Shown here piece after piece: positions 1-5,533 of a DNA stretch of 6,953 nt. The stretch lies in assembly GCF_001039265.1 (NCBI RefSeq), contig NZ_LFEK01000120.1, positions 383 to 7,335 of the forward strand. Direction: 5' to 3'. Each line of letters starts with the position of its first letter. The stretch's first letter is position 1. The stretch is from Synechococcus sp. GFB01 (GTDB taxonomy: Bacteria > Cyanobacteriota > Cyanobacteriia > PCC-6307 > Cyanobiaceae). The notes beneath the pieces are model-generated. The model saw only the letters and a program-made list of their open reading frames with translations, ran no database searches and was not told the DNA's origin. The position numbers were made by a program, and so were the translations under genes.

Positions 1-4
1 CTTC

Positions 5-685
5 ATGCGGGCACCCCTGGCGCTGATGCTGTTCACGTTGGTGGTGGGCAGCCTCAACCTGCTCTGCCAGCTATTGATCCGCTGGAGCGGCAGCCTGGGG
101 GCTGCCGGTTCCGGCATGCAGCCAGCGGCCCTGATCCTCGCCATCCAACTGCTGGCCTGGCTGGGCTATCTCATCAGCAATCTCTGGATGCTGGTGGGGC
201 TGCTGCAGGGTGCCGCCCTGGCGCTGGAGCGTCGTTCGCTGCGCCTGGGACAGCTGCTGCATGCCGATCCCACGAGCCTGCTGCGGGCAGGCGGCACGGT
301 GGGGCTCGTGCTGCTGCTGCTGGCCCTGATCCTCTGGCTGTCCCAGGCCAGCAGCTGGTTGCTGACGCTGCTTCAGCCGAGTCTGGCGGAGCTCCCCCGA
401 TGGGCGGGCCTGGCAGCGAGTGTGTATCTGATCACCGACCAGGTGCTGAGTCTGCCGATCGCCGTGCTCGGCGAGCGCACTCCTCTGCAGGCCTTCCGGC
501 TGGGTCGCGCCGCCATCGACCCGCACTGGCTGCAGGCCCTGGGACTCAGCCTGGTGCTGGGCCTGCTGGTACTGGCCGGTTTTCTGCTGCTGGTGGTGGG
601 ACTGACCGCAACGCTGCCACTGGCGGCGTGCACCCTGGTGGCCGCCTACCGACAGCTGTTCGAAGCGTCGCGGAACCCGGGCTGA
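5..685 (+). CDS. Multi-pass membrane protein, function unknown (start may lie upstream)
   Basis: The product is 226 residues if it starts at the ATG at base 5. The frame is still open to the window edge, so the true start may be further left. The sequence is very rich in Leu, Ala and Gly, with hydrophobic stretches at about residues 4-25, 41-69, 97-123, 134-154 and 178-215, which suggests five or six inner-membrane helices. The last 70 residues have a pattern I associate with DUF975/GlpF-like or 'BPSS1780-type' integral membrane proteins: a short polar loop (about 156-176, with several Arg) leading into a long hydrophobic hairpin that ends in AAYRQLF. That resemblance is loose and implies no reaction. 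No catalytic motif is visible. The last 40 bases overlap the end of the opposite-strand gene at 646-930. Confidence 0.7.
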   Translation: MRAPLALMLFTLVVGSLNLLCQLLIRWSGSLGAAGSGMQPAALILAIQLLAWLGYLISNLWMLVGLLQGAALALERRSLRLGQLLHADPTSLLRAGGTVGLVLLLLALILWLSQASSWLLTLLQPSLAELPRWAGLAASVYLITDQVLSLPIAVLGERTPLQAFRLGRAAIDPHWLQALGLSLVLGLLVLAGFLLLVVGLTATLPLAACTLVAAYRQLFEASRNPG

Positions 686-930
686 GAGGGAAACAGATTG
701 GCCAGATAGCAGCGGGTCACCGGGCGGCTGTCCACCCCGTTCTGCACCAGAAAACCCGCCAGGGCGGCCTGGAACAGGCGGTACTGATCCCAGTTCGGGT
801 GGCGTTCGATGAAGCTGCGCATGGCAGCCAGCAGGGGCTCCGGTACCTCGGCCCTCAGGCTCACCATGGTCTCGCCGGCCGAAAGTGCTTCCGCGGAGAT
901 CTTCAAGCCAGCAGCGCTCCCGGATTCCAT
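646..930 (-). CDS. DUF2811-like small protein
   Basis: This reads as a 94-residue protein from the ATG at 930. The core from residue 22 onward (VSLRAEVPEPLL, then HPNWDQYRLFQAALAGFL, then VTRCYLANLF) matches the pattern I know from the small cyanobacterial DUF2811 family, whose members are often 60-80 residues. An in-frame ATG at 865-867 (residue 22) sits directly before this core and may be the real start, giving 73 residues; neither start has a strong Shine-Dalgarno sequence. The protein has no signal peptide or membrane segment and is probably cytosolic. Its function is unknown. The 3' end overlaps the convergent membrane-protein gene by 40 bases, and a spacer of about 330 bases lies upstream. 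The family call rests on recalled motifs, not a search. Confidence 0.75.
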   Translation of the reverse strand: MESGSAAGLKISAEALSAGETMVSLRAEVPEPLLAAMRSFIERHPNWDQYRLFQAALAGFLVQNGVDSRPVTRCYLANLFPSQPGFRDASNSCR

Positions 931-1033
931 CCCTGGTCATCTCGATCACGACGCACCAGTTCGCCACGTCACGGCGTCGGCGTCAAATTGTCGTCAGGGC
1001 TACAGGAGCAACCGCTCCCAGCCTGAGAATCCA

Positions 1034-1080
1034 GTTCCCGCCTGAAGCGGCATCTGCCTCGAGGGGCCGCTTCAGGGAAC
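1034..1080. repeat. Long inverted repeat (bulged hairpin)
   Basis: CCTGAAGCGG at 1041-1050 is the exact reverse complement of CCGCTTCAGG at 1067-1076. Outside this, GTTCCC at 1034-1039 can pair with GGGAAC at 1075-1080 if three bases of the left arm bulge out, giving about 14 paired bases around a 16-base loop. There is no T-run on either side on either strand, so it is not a standard intrinsic terminator. It could be an RNA structure in the leader of the DUF2811-like gene, a terminator of a non-standard kind for the rpoZ operon, or a dispersed repeat. Confidence 0.6.
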
Positions 1081-1153
1081 GCTCAGGGCTGTCAAGGGGA
1101 GAACCCCAGGACGGTCTGTTTTCCCCAGGTGCCCGGCGAGGGCGCTCCACCAA

Positions 1154-1169
1154 TCCGCAGCGCTGCGGA
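1154..1169. repeat. Perfect 16-base palindrome
   Basis: TCCGCAGC at 1154-1161 is followed directly by its reverse complement GCTGCGGA at 1162-1169, with no spacer. A related TGCGGA occurs again at 1175-1180. A dyad with no loop fits a protein-binding site better than an RNA hairpin. It is not the cyanobacterial HIP1 octamer (GCGATCGC). In a GC-rich spacer such a palindrome can also arise by chance. Confidence 0.5.
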
Positions 1170-1215
1170 ATGCCTGCGGAAAATTCGGCGGTCCCCTGCG
1201 GGCTGGGCCGGAATG

Positions 1216-1242
1216 CCAGAACGATCAGCACTGCTGATCTGG
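1216..1242 (-). terminator. Hairpin just past the end of the DUF1818-like gene; tentative terminator
   Basis: GATCAGCA at 1223-1230 and TGCTGATC at 1232-1239 are perfect reverse complements around a single C at 1231. The flanking CCAGA at 1216-1220 can pair with the bases at 1238-1242 if a few bases bulge out. On the minus strand the structure begins about 21 bases after the stop codon of the DUF1818-like gene, where the rpoZ operon terminator would be expected. No U-tract follows, so the terminator call is weak; an operator is the alternative. Confidence 0.3.
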
Positions 1243-1263
1243 CTTGATCCCCGCTGGAGCGTC

Positions 1264-1647
1264 TCATGCGGGATCGCTCAGAGAACTCCGGACGGCCCGC
1301 AGAGCTGCGGCGACTGCCCGGCTCGCAGTCGGCGTCCAGGCTCCTTCCAGGGCCCGCAGACCGCTGGCGGACGTGAGCACGAAACGTAGCTGCCAGGCCT
1401 GGCGATCCCCCTCCAGGGCGAGCCAGATCTCCCCGCTCTCCCATTCCAGCGTGATCGCCTCCTCGGCCAGCAACTGATCCACCAGGGCGGCGTGCTGATC
1501 CACCAGACGCTCCACCCCGAGGGCGAGCAGCCTGGCTTCGGCCTGGGTGAGTTCGGCGGCCCATCCTTCACCGCCGATCAGCACCGCGAAGGGCCAGCGG
1601 GCCGGATCCACCTGCAGCCGCCACCCCTGACCCTCCTGCACCTGCAT
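1264..1647 (-). CDS. DUF1818-like protein
   Basis: A 127-residue soluble protein that starts at the ATG at 1647. Three features match what I know of the cyanobacterial DUF1818 family: EGQGWRL near the start (residues 5-11), LIGGEGWAAEL (23-33), and a region with alternating Trp (SGEIWLALEGDRQAWQLRF, 71-89), which reads as paired beta strands. The length is typical for that family. Its function is not known. It begins 48 bases after the end of rpoZ on the same strand, so the two are probably co-transcribed; I recall this pairing from picocyanobacterial genomes. No Shine-Dalgarno is visible before the start. The C-terminal 30 residues are Ala/Arg-rich helix. Family call from recalled motifs only. 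Confidence 0.8.
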   Translation of the reverse strand: MQVQEGQGWRLQVDPARWPFAVLIGGEGWAAELTQAEARLLALGVERLVDQHAALVDQLLAEEAITLEWESGEIWLALEGDRQAWQLRFVLTSASGLRALEGAWTPTASRAVAAALRAVRSSLSDPA

Positions 1648-1695
1648 CGTCGCTGGAGCGTGGATGAGCAGCGCCCGGCTCAGCCCTGGCCTGGC

Positions 1696-1926
1696 TCAGC
1701 CTGGCAGCAGATCGGGCTGATCCTGTTCATCGCTGAGCTCGATGATGGCCCGCTGCACGGGCTTGATCATCGAGTCGTCAAGCAGACCGTCGAAGTCGTC
1801 GAAGCGTCGTTGCTTGGCGCGGAAGGCGATCCGCACGGTGGTGAGGTAGCGATTGCTGGAATGGCGGATCAGGCTTTCGGCGCGCTGGGCCAGGTCCTTG
1901 GGATTGACGTCCAGTCCGCTCTGCAT
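1696..1926 (-). CDS. rpoZ: DNA-directed RNA polymerase subunit omega
   Basis: Omega is the small RNA polymerase subunit that binds the C-terminal part of beta-prime and helps assemble and stabilise the core enzyme. The 76-residue product has the cyanobacterial signature: [20 protein letters not shown], then [12 protein letters not shown], then [13 protein letters not shown] and the tail QPDLLPG. These cover the usual helical core. I chose the ATG at 1926 because family members have only a few residues before the conserved Lys-Asp-Leu. An in-frame GTG at 1947 would add seven residues (MDSKRSA). A TANNNT-type hexamer (TAGAGT, minus strand, 1953-1948) overlaps that GTG and could be a -10 box, which would favour the shorter form. 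It is probably followed by the DUF1818-like gene in one operon and is divergent from the Hsp70-like gene. Confidence 0.9.
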   Translation of the reverse strand: MQSGLDVNPKDLAQRAESLIRHSSNRYLTTVRIAFRAKQRRFDDFDGLLDDSMIKPVQRAIIELSDEQDQPDLLPG

Positions 1927-1967
1927 GGCACTACGTTTCGAATCCACACTCTAGGCGCCGGGCGGGC

Positions 1968-1973
1968 AGGGAG
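1968..1973 (+). promoter_or_regulatory. Ribosome binding site for the Hsp70-like gene
   Basis: AGGGAG ends 8 bases before the GTG at 1982, and an in-frame stop (TAG, 1952-1954) lies just upstream. Together they fix the start of the Hsp70-like gene at 1982, or at the latest at the GTG at 1994. This matters because the open frame covering most of the gene body is a different one. Confidence 0.6.
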
Positions 1974-1981
1974 ATCGGAGC

Positions 1982-3543
1982 GTGCAGGGCACCGTGGCGA
2001 TCGATCTGGGCAGCAGCACCACGGTGGTGGCGTTCCAGCCCAGCAGCGGCGAGCCACGGCTCCTGCCCCTGCCCCCTATAGCCTCGAGGAGCCCGTGGTG
2101 GTGCCGAGCCTGCTCTGGCTCGAGGCCCCTTCCACCCCCCGCCCCCTGATCGGAAGGCAGGTGCTGGAGGCCGGTCTGGCCGACCGGGCGAGCCCGCGGC
2201 TGCAGCGGGACTTCAAGCGGGGCATCGGCGCCGGCGAGGTCGGGGCAGCGGAGGGGCTCCCGTTGACGGCCGAGCAGGCCGGCAGCCTGCTGGTGCGCCG
2301 TCTCTGGCAGGCCCTGCCGGCGGATCTGGAGCCGCTGCGACTGGTGCTCACCGCCCCGATCGACACCTACCGCGCCTACCGTCCCTGGTTGCAGGCGCTG
2401 GGCCGCGACCTCGGCGTCGCCGAACTGGCCCTGGTGGATGAACCCACCGCCGCCGCGCTCGGCGCCGGGCTGCCCCCAGGCAGCACTGTGCTGGTGGTGG
2501 ATCTGGGCGGCGGCACGATCGACCTGTCGCTGGTGCGGATCCAGGGGGGCGAGGGGCGAGCGGCGCCGATCGCCCAGCTGCTCCGCTTCGCCGGCCGGAC
2601 CCTCGAGCAGAGCGGCCAGGCGCTGCGCTGCGCCGAGGTGCTGGGCAAAGCCGGCCTCGCTCTCGGTGGACGCGACATCGACCGCTGGATCGCCGCCGAA
2701 CTGCTGAGCGCAGATCGGGCCGACCGCGAGCCCTCTGCCTCGCTGCTGGCTGCGGCCGAGCGACTCAAGTGTCAGCTCAGCAGCCAGGAGGAAGCGCGCA
2801 CGATCTGGGACCCGAGCGACGCTGCGCCCCGGGACCTTCAGCTGACCCGCAGCCGCCTGGAGACCCTGCTGGAGCAGCGGGGGCTGATCCAGGAGCTCGA
2901 CGGTCTGCTGGAGCAGGTGCTGGCGGCCGCGCGACGCACCGGCCTGGCGCTGAGCGACATCACGGCGGTGCTGCCGGTGGGTGGCTGCAGCCGCATGCCC
3001 TGGGTGCGCCGCTGGCTGGAGCGACGCTGCCCTTCCGTGCCGATCCGGGGAGAGCACCCGGTGGAGGCGGTGGCCATCGGCGCCCTGGCCCTCACCCCGG
3101 GCGTGCGACTCCGCGACGTGCTCAGCCATGGTGTGTCGCTGCGCTGCTGGGACCGCCGCTCCGCCTGCCACCATTGGCACCCGCTGTTTGTGGCAGGCCA
3201 GTGCTGGCCCACCCAGCAGCCGCTCGACCTGGTGCTGGCCTGCAGCCAGGCGGACCAGCCGGCCATGGAGTTGATGCTGGGCGAGCCGTTAGCGGAAGCG
3301 CGGGCCGAGGTGGTGTTCAGCGGCGGGCTGCCGCTGCTGCGCCAGCGGTCCGCCGGCCAGGCCGGCGTCAGACCCTGGAGCAGCCAGCCGGAGCCGATCC
3401 CGCTGGATCCACCGGGCCAGCCCGGCCAGGACCGGCTGCAGCTGGCCTTCCGGATCAGCTCCGACGGCGACCTGGAGGTGACGATCAGGGATCTGCTCAC
3501 GGGCGGGGATCCAGCCACCCGCCGGCTCGGCCCGGTGCGCTGA
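1982..3543 (+). CDS. Hsp70/DnaK-like protein, interrupted by a single frameshift
   Basis: This is an actin-fold ATPase of the Hsp70 family. The start GTG at 1982 gives VQGTVAIDLGSSTTVVAFQ, the phosphate-1 loop. That frame then fails near 2077, and the protein continues one frame earlier from PYSLEEPVVVPSLLWLE to the TGA at 3541. Later Hsp70 motifs are present: VDEPTAAAL (2434 onward), the phosphate-2 loop DLGGGTIDLS (from 2500), GGRDIDRWI (near 2665) and the adenosine loop VGGCSRMPWV (from 2977). The C-terminal 130 or so residues read as a short beta substrate-binding-like domain; there is no helical lid and no EEVD-type tail. With the shift repaired the product is about 520 residues, against about 630-640 for DnaK, so it is a divergent paralogue, not dnaK itself. 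It sits upstream of a membrane-anchored protein, with no dnaJ or grpE nearby. Confidence 0.85.
2072..2076 (+). other. Frameshift site at a run of five C
   Basis: Up to here the reading frame is set by the phosphate-1 motif from 1982. After here it is set by the rest of the Hsp70-like domain. Adding one C to this run joins LLPLPP directly to YSLEEPVVVPSLLW and restores a continuous gene. There is no canonical X-XXY-YYZ slippery heptamer in the incoming frame, so programmed -1 frameshifting is less likely than a base-call error or a true one-base deletion. Confidence 0.75.
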
Positions 3544-3612
3544 ACCGAGGGGCTGCACAGACACGGGTTCAGGACCATCACTTAGAACGGAGGCCCGTGC
3601 GATCTCACCGCC

Positions 3613-4440
3613 TTGGCCCTCCGCCGGCACAGGCTGCCCCGTTTCTGGCTCGGGCTCACCCTCGGGCTCGTGGCAACCGTGGTGGCTGGGGCCTACTGGT
3701 GGGAGCGGCAGCTGCCCCGGCGGCTGGAAGAGGCCTCGGCCCGAGGCGATCTCGACGCCTGCCTGCGCTACAGCGGCCAGCTCGGGGCACTCAGCTGGCT
3801 CGGCGGTCGGATCCCGCAGGAGCAGGGCAACTGCCGGCGCCGCAAAGCCCAGCAGCTCTGGCATCAGCAGCGCTGGCGGGAGGCCCTGCAGCTGCAGCTG
3901 CAGCTGGTCAACTCATCCACGGGAAGCGAGACCGATCGCCAACAGCTGCTCACCTGGCAGCAGCAGCTGCAGCAGCAGGCCCTGGCCCTCTACCAGGAAG
4001 GAGGGCTCGAGCAGGCCCTGGCCCTGCTGGCGGTGATGGGGGAGGACCGGCGTGCCGATGGCTCCGCCCTCGGGGATCGTCTGCGCGAAGCCTGGAACCG
4101 CAACCGGCTGCAGGCCGAACGGGCCGACCGCCTGGCGGCTGAGCAGCGCTGGTGGGAAGCCCTCGATGCCCTGACCCGCATCGACCACCCCTTTTGGAAG
4201 CAGCGCACCCAGGCGACCCGGGAGCGGGTCCGGGCCGGCATCAGCAGCCTCGAGGGCCGCGAGCGGGAACATGACAGCCACGGCAGCCTGCCTCACACCG
4301 TCGAAGCGGATCGGCTCGATGCCCTGGTGCAGCAGCGGATCGCGGCGGGCATGGATGAATGGTCGGCCTTCCAGAGCGCCTGCCGGGAGCTGGGCGGCCG
4401 GGTGGTGGAGGCCGGCCCGGAAAGCGCCTGCCAGCGCTGA
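3613..4440 (+). CDS. Membrane-anchored helical protein, function unknown
   Basis: A 275-residue product if it starts at the TTG at 3613. An in-frame stop at 3583-3585 limits the start to a 27-base range, and no ATG or GTG lies in it. The N terminus has Arg/His residues, then one hydrophobic span at about residues 12-29 (FWLGLTLGLVATVVAGAYWW), as in a signal anchor with the bulk of the protein outside the cytoplasm. The rest is helical and rich in Gln, Leu, Arg, Trp and Ala. It has TPR-like spacing (for example the segments near LWHQQRWREAL, ALYQEGGLEQAL and AAEQRWWEALDAL), each a pair of helices with small residues at turn positions. Cys at 49, 74 and others could form disulfides. It follows the Hsp70-like gene by 69 bases and precedes ftrV by 39, so co-transcription is likely. 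The TPR reading is inference. Confidence 0.7.
   Translation: MALRRHRLPRFWLGLTLGLVATVVAGAYWWERQLPRRLEEASARGDLDACLRYSGQLGALSWLGGRIPQEQGNCRRRKAQQLWHQQRWREALQLQLQLVNSSTGSETDRQQLLTWQQQLQQQALALYQEGGLEQALALLAVMGEDRRADGSALGDRLREAWNRNRLQAERADRLAAEQRWWEALDALTRIDHPFWKQRTQATRERVRAGISSLEGREREHDSHGSLPHTVEADRLDALVQQRIAAGMDEWSAFQSACRELGGRVVEAGPESACQR
3886..3906 (+). repeat. CTGCAG hexamer repeat inside a gene
   Basis: Three and a half copies of the hexamer CTGCAG run without interruption and encode alternating Leu and Gln. A second CAG/CTG-rich stretch lies at about 3957-3978. Both fall in the Gln/Leu-rich helical part of the membrane-anchored protein and could vary in length between strains. Confidence 0.6.
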
Positions 4441-4467
4441 GCGCATGACAGGATTGCCCGGCAGTGC

Positions 4468-4475
4468 AGGGAGGG
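4468..4475 (+). promoter_or_regulatory. Ribosome binding site for ftrV
   Basis: The purine block AGGGAGGG lies 4-7 bases before the ATG at 4480, depending on which part pairs with 16S rRNA. It is one of the clearest Shine-Dalgarno sequences in the window and supports this start. Confidence 0.65.
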
Positions 4476-4479
4476 CGCG

Positions 4480-4716
4480 ATGCAGCCAGGTGATCCGATC
4501 CAAGCCGGAGACGCGGTGAAGGTGTGCCAGAGCGTGGTCGTGTACCACCATCCCCAGCACCGCGGCGCGGCCTTCGACCTTCACGGTCAGCAGGGAGAGG
4601 TGATCGCCGTGCTCAGCGACTGGAAGGGCCGGGTGATCAGTCCGACCCTCCCGGTGGTGGTGGCCTTCGGCAAATTCAGGGCCCACTTCCGGCCCGAGGA
4701 GCTCGAAGCGGCCTGA
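4480..4716 (+). CDS. ftrV: Ferredoxin-thioredoxin reductase, variable (alpha) chain
   Basis: Ferredoxin-thioredoxin reductase passes electrons from photoreduced ferredoxin to thioredoxin, which switches carbon-fixation and other enzymes between light and dark states. This gene encodes the small non-catalytic chain, an SH3-like beta barrel that packs against the iron-sulfur catalytic chain. The 78-residue product matches the family closely: a GDxVKV-type start (residues 10-15), SVVVYHHPQHR (18-28), FDLHGQQGEVIAVL (32-45), WKGRVISPTLPVVV (48-61) and the end KFRAHFRPEELE (65-76). The length is normal. The start has a good ribosome binding site. The catalytic chain gene is not in this window. It is the last plus-strand gene before pyrR, which converges on it with only 9 bases between the two stop codons. 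Confidence 0.92.
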   Translation: MQPGDPIQAGDAVKVCQSVVVYHHPQHRGAAFDLHGQQGEVIAVLSDWKGRVISPTLPVVVAFGKFRAHFRPEELEAA

Positions 4717-4725
4717 GCCCTGCCT

Positions 4726-5256
4726 CTACGGCCGGACCAGATACACCCCCTCCTCCCCATCGATGCTGGTCAGGCAGAGCTGGATCGATTCCTGCCGGCT
4801 GGTAGGCACCACACGGCCACAGTAGTCGGGCTGAATGGGCAGCTCCCGGTGGCCTCGATCCACCATCACCAGCAGGCGCACCCGCCGGGGCCGGCCCCAG
4901 GTCTGCAGTGCCTCCAGGGCGGCCCGCACGGTGCGACCGGTGAAGATCACGTCGTCCACCAGCACCACATCGCGTCCCTCCAGGGAAGCCGGCAGGTCGG
5001 TGGGAGCGACCAGCCTGGTTCCCACCCGTTCCAGGTCATCGCGATAGAGCGTGGGATCGAGGCTGCCCTGCGCCACCGGCCGCCCGCAGCGCTCCGCCAG
5101 GCGTTCCGCCAGCACCCGTGCCAGGGCCACACCGCGGGTGGGAATGCCCAGCAGCAGCAGGGATCCGGCATCATCCACCGTTTCCAGCACCTGCGAGACA
5201 AGCCGCTCCAGGGTGCGATCGAGCTCATGCTGGGACAGCAGTTCGAGGCGGGTCAT
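4726..5256 (-). CDS. pyrR: PyrR: bifunctional pyrimidine operon regulator / uracil phosphoribosyltransferase
   Basis: PyrR joins uracil and PRPP to make UMP. In Firmicutes it also binds pyr mRNA to cause attenuation; whether the cyanobacterial protein regulates RNA is not established here. The 176-residue product from the ATG at 5256 has the type I phosphoribosyltransferase PRPP loop [13 protein letters not shown] (residues 97-109), the PPi-loop segment LGIPTRGV (36-43), the family-typical DPTLYRDDL (67-75), [10 protein letters not shown] (132-141) and the C-terminal YLVRP. This is the usual PyrR length. A longer in-frame start at 5364 would add a 36-residue Gly/Ser/Pro-rich stretch with no family counterpart, so I reject it. 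It converges on ftrV with a 9-base gap and is divergent from gpmI. Confidence 0.92.
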   Translation of the reverse strand: MTRLELLSQHELDRTLERLVSQVLETVDDAGSLLLLGIPTRGVALARVLAERLAERCGRPVAQGSLDPTLYRDDLERVGTRLVAPTDLPASLEGRDVVLVDDVIFTGRTVRAALEALQTWGRPRRVRLLVMVDRGHRELPIQPDYCGRVVPTSRQESIQLCLTSIDGEEGVYLVRP

Positions 5257-5533
5257 CGTTGCTGCGACGGACGGTGTGCGGCTGAACCCGGATCCGCCCG
5301 GGGCTCGCTGGTTATCCCCAAAGCCTGACGCAACGGCGATCGGCGGCGATTCCCCTTGCCCCATGGCTGTAGGTTGGCCTGTGAAGACGTTGCCTCAACG
5401 TCACCCGGAGCAACGTCGAACGGTGCGCGTGGTGAAAGCAGTCCCATCCCAGCCACAGTCGACGCCTCCGCCATCGCAGTCGACCAGCTTCGGCAACGGC
5501 GCCTCCAGTCCGTCCTTCCGCGATAACAACCCC
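5257..5533. promoter_or_regulatory. Divergent pyrR/gpmI spacer
   Basis: These 277 bases separate two divergent genes and must hold both promoters, but I see no convincing -10/-35 pair. They contain a clear dyad at 5386-5402. The gpmI frame is open without a stop from the ATG at 5363 through 5533; the part nearest gpmI would encode a Pro/Ser/Gln-rich stretch, so a longer GpmI cannot be ruled out. Confidence 0.5.
5386..5402. promoter_or_regulatory. Dyad GACGTTG-CCT-CAACGTC, possible operator
   Basis: GACGTTG at 5386-5392 and CAACGTC at 5396-5402 are perfect reverse complements with a 3-base centre. The half-site CAACGTC occurs a third time at 5411-5417, 15 bases after the second. Three copies of one 7-mer within 32 bases of a divergent promoter region suggest a transcription-factor site. 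It does not match the NtcA or LexA patterns I know. Confidence 0.45.

Larger units (their letters stand above)
931..1263. other. Gene-free spacer with several inverted repeats
   Basis: These 333 bases lie between the start of the DUF2811-like gene and the end of the DUF1818-like gene. Open frames cross the region on both strands (for example 885-1247 + and 983-1564 -), but their products are Arg/Pro/Ser/Gly-rich with no family resemblance, and they also run through the flanking genes in the wrong frame. I take them as by-products of high GC. The spacer holds three strong dyads, listed separately (1034-1080, 1154-1169, 1216-1242). The promoter of the DUF2811-like gene should be at the left end of this region, but I cannot point to a convincing -10/-35 pair. 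A small RNA gene is possible; I recognise no known family. Confidence 0.6.

Noticed and set aside
687..700. GGAAACA motif reminiscent of Yfr2-type cyanobacterial small RNAs
   Set aside because: Single copy, inside the DUF2811-like gene, with no second motif or hairpin context.
1090..1095. Perfect TTGACA (-35 consensus) on the minus strand
   Set aside because: At 16-18 bases spacing the sequence is GC-rich (AAGCGG region) with nothing like TATAAT, so I do not call a promoter.
1492..1981. Upstream part of the long plus-strand frame that ends with the Hsp70-like body
   Set aside because: This part is antisense to rpoZ and the DUF1818-like gene; the Hsp70-like N terminus is in another frame with its own ribosome site at 1968-1973.
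1951..3180. 409-residue minus-strand open frame opposite the Hsp70-like gene
   Set aside because: Gln/Ala/Arg/Gly-rich with no domain pattern; the opposite strand shows clear Hsp70 motifs.
3540..3572. CTGAACC / GGTTCAG inverted repeat after the Hsp70-like gene as a terminator
   Set aside because: Only 7 paired bases around a 19-base loop and no T-run; the next gene follows closely and is probably co-transcribed.
2769..4142. 457-residue plus-strand open frame spanning the Hsp70-like gene and the next gene
   Set aside because: Ala/Gly/Pro/Arg-rich, out of frame with both recognisable proteins, and crosses the boundary between them. A GTG at 3597 in this frame sits 3 bases after GGAGG, but the product has no membrane span or family pattern.
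4717..4725. Bidirectional terminator between ftrV and pyrR
   Set aside because: Only 9 bases separate the convergent stop codons and I see no hairpin there; any terminator would have to lie inside a coding region.
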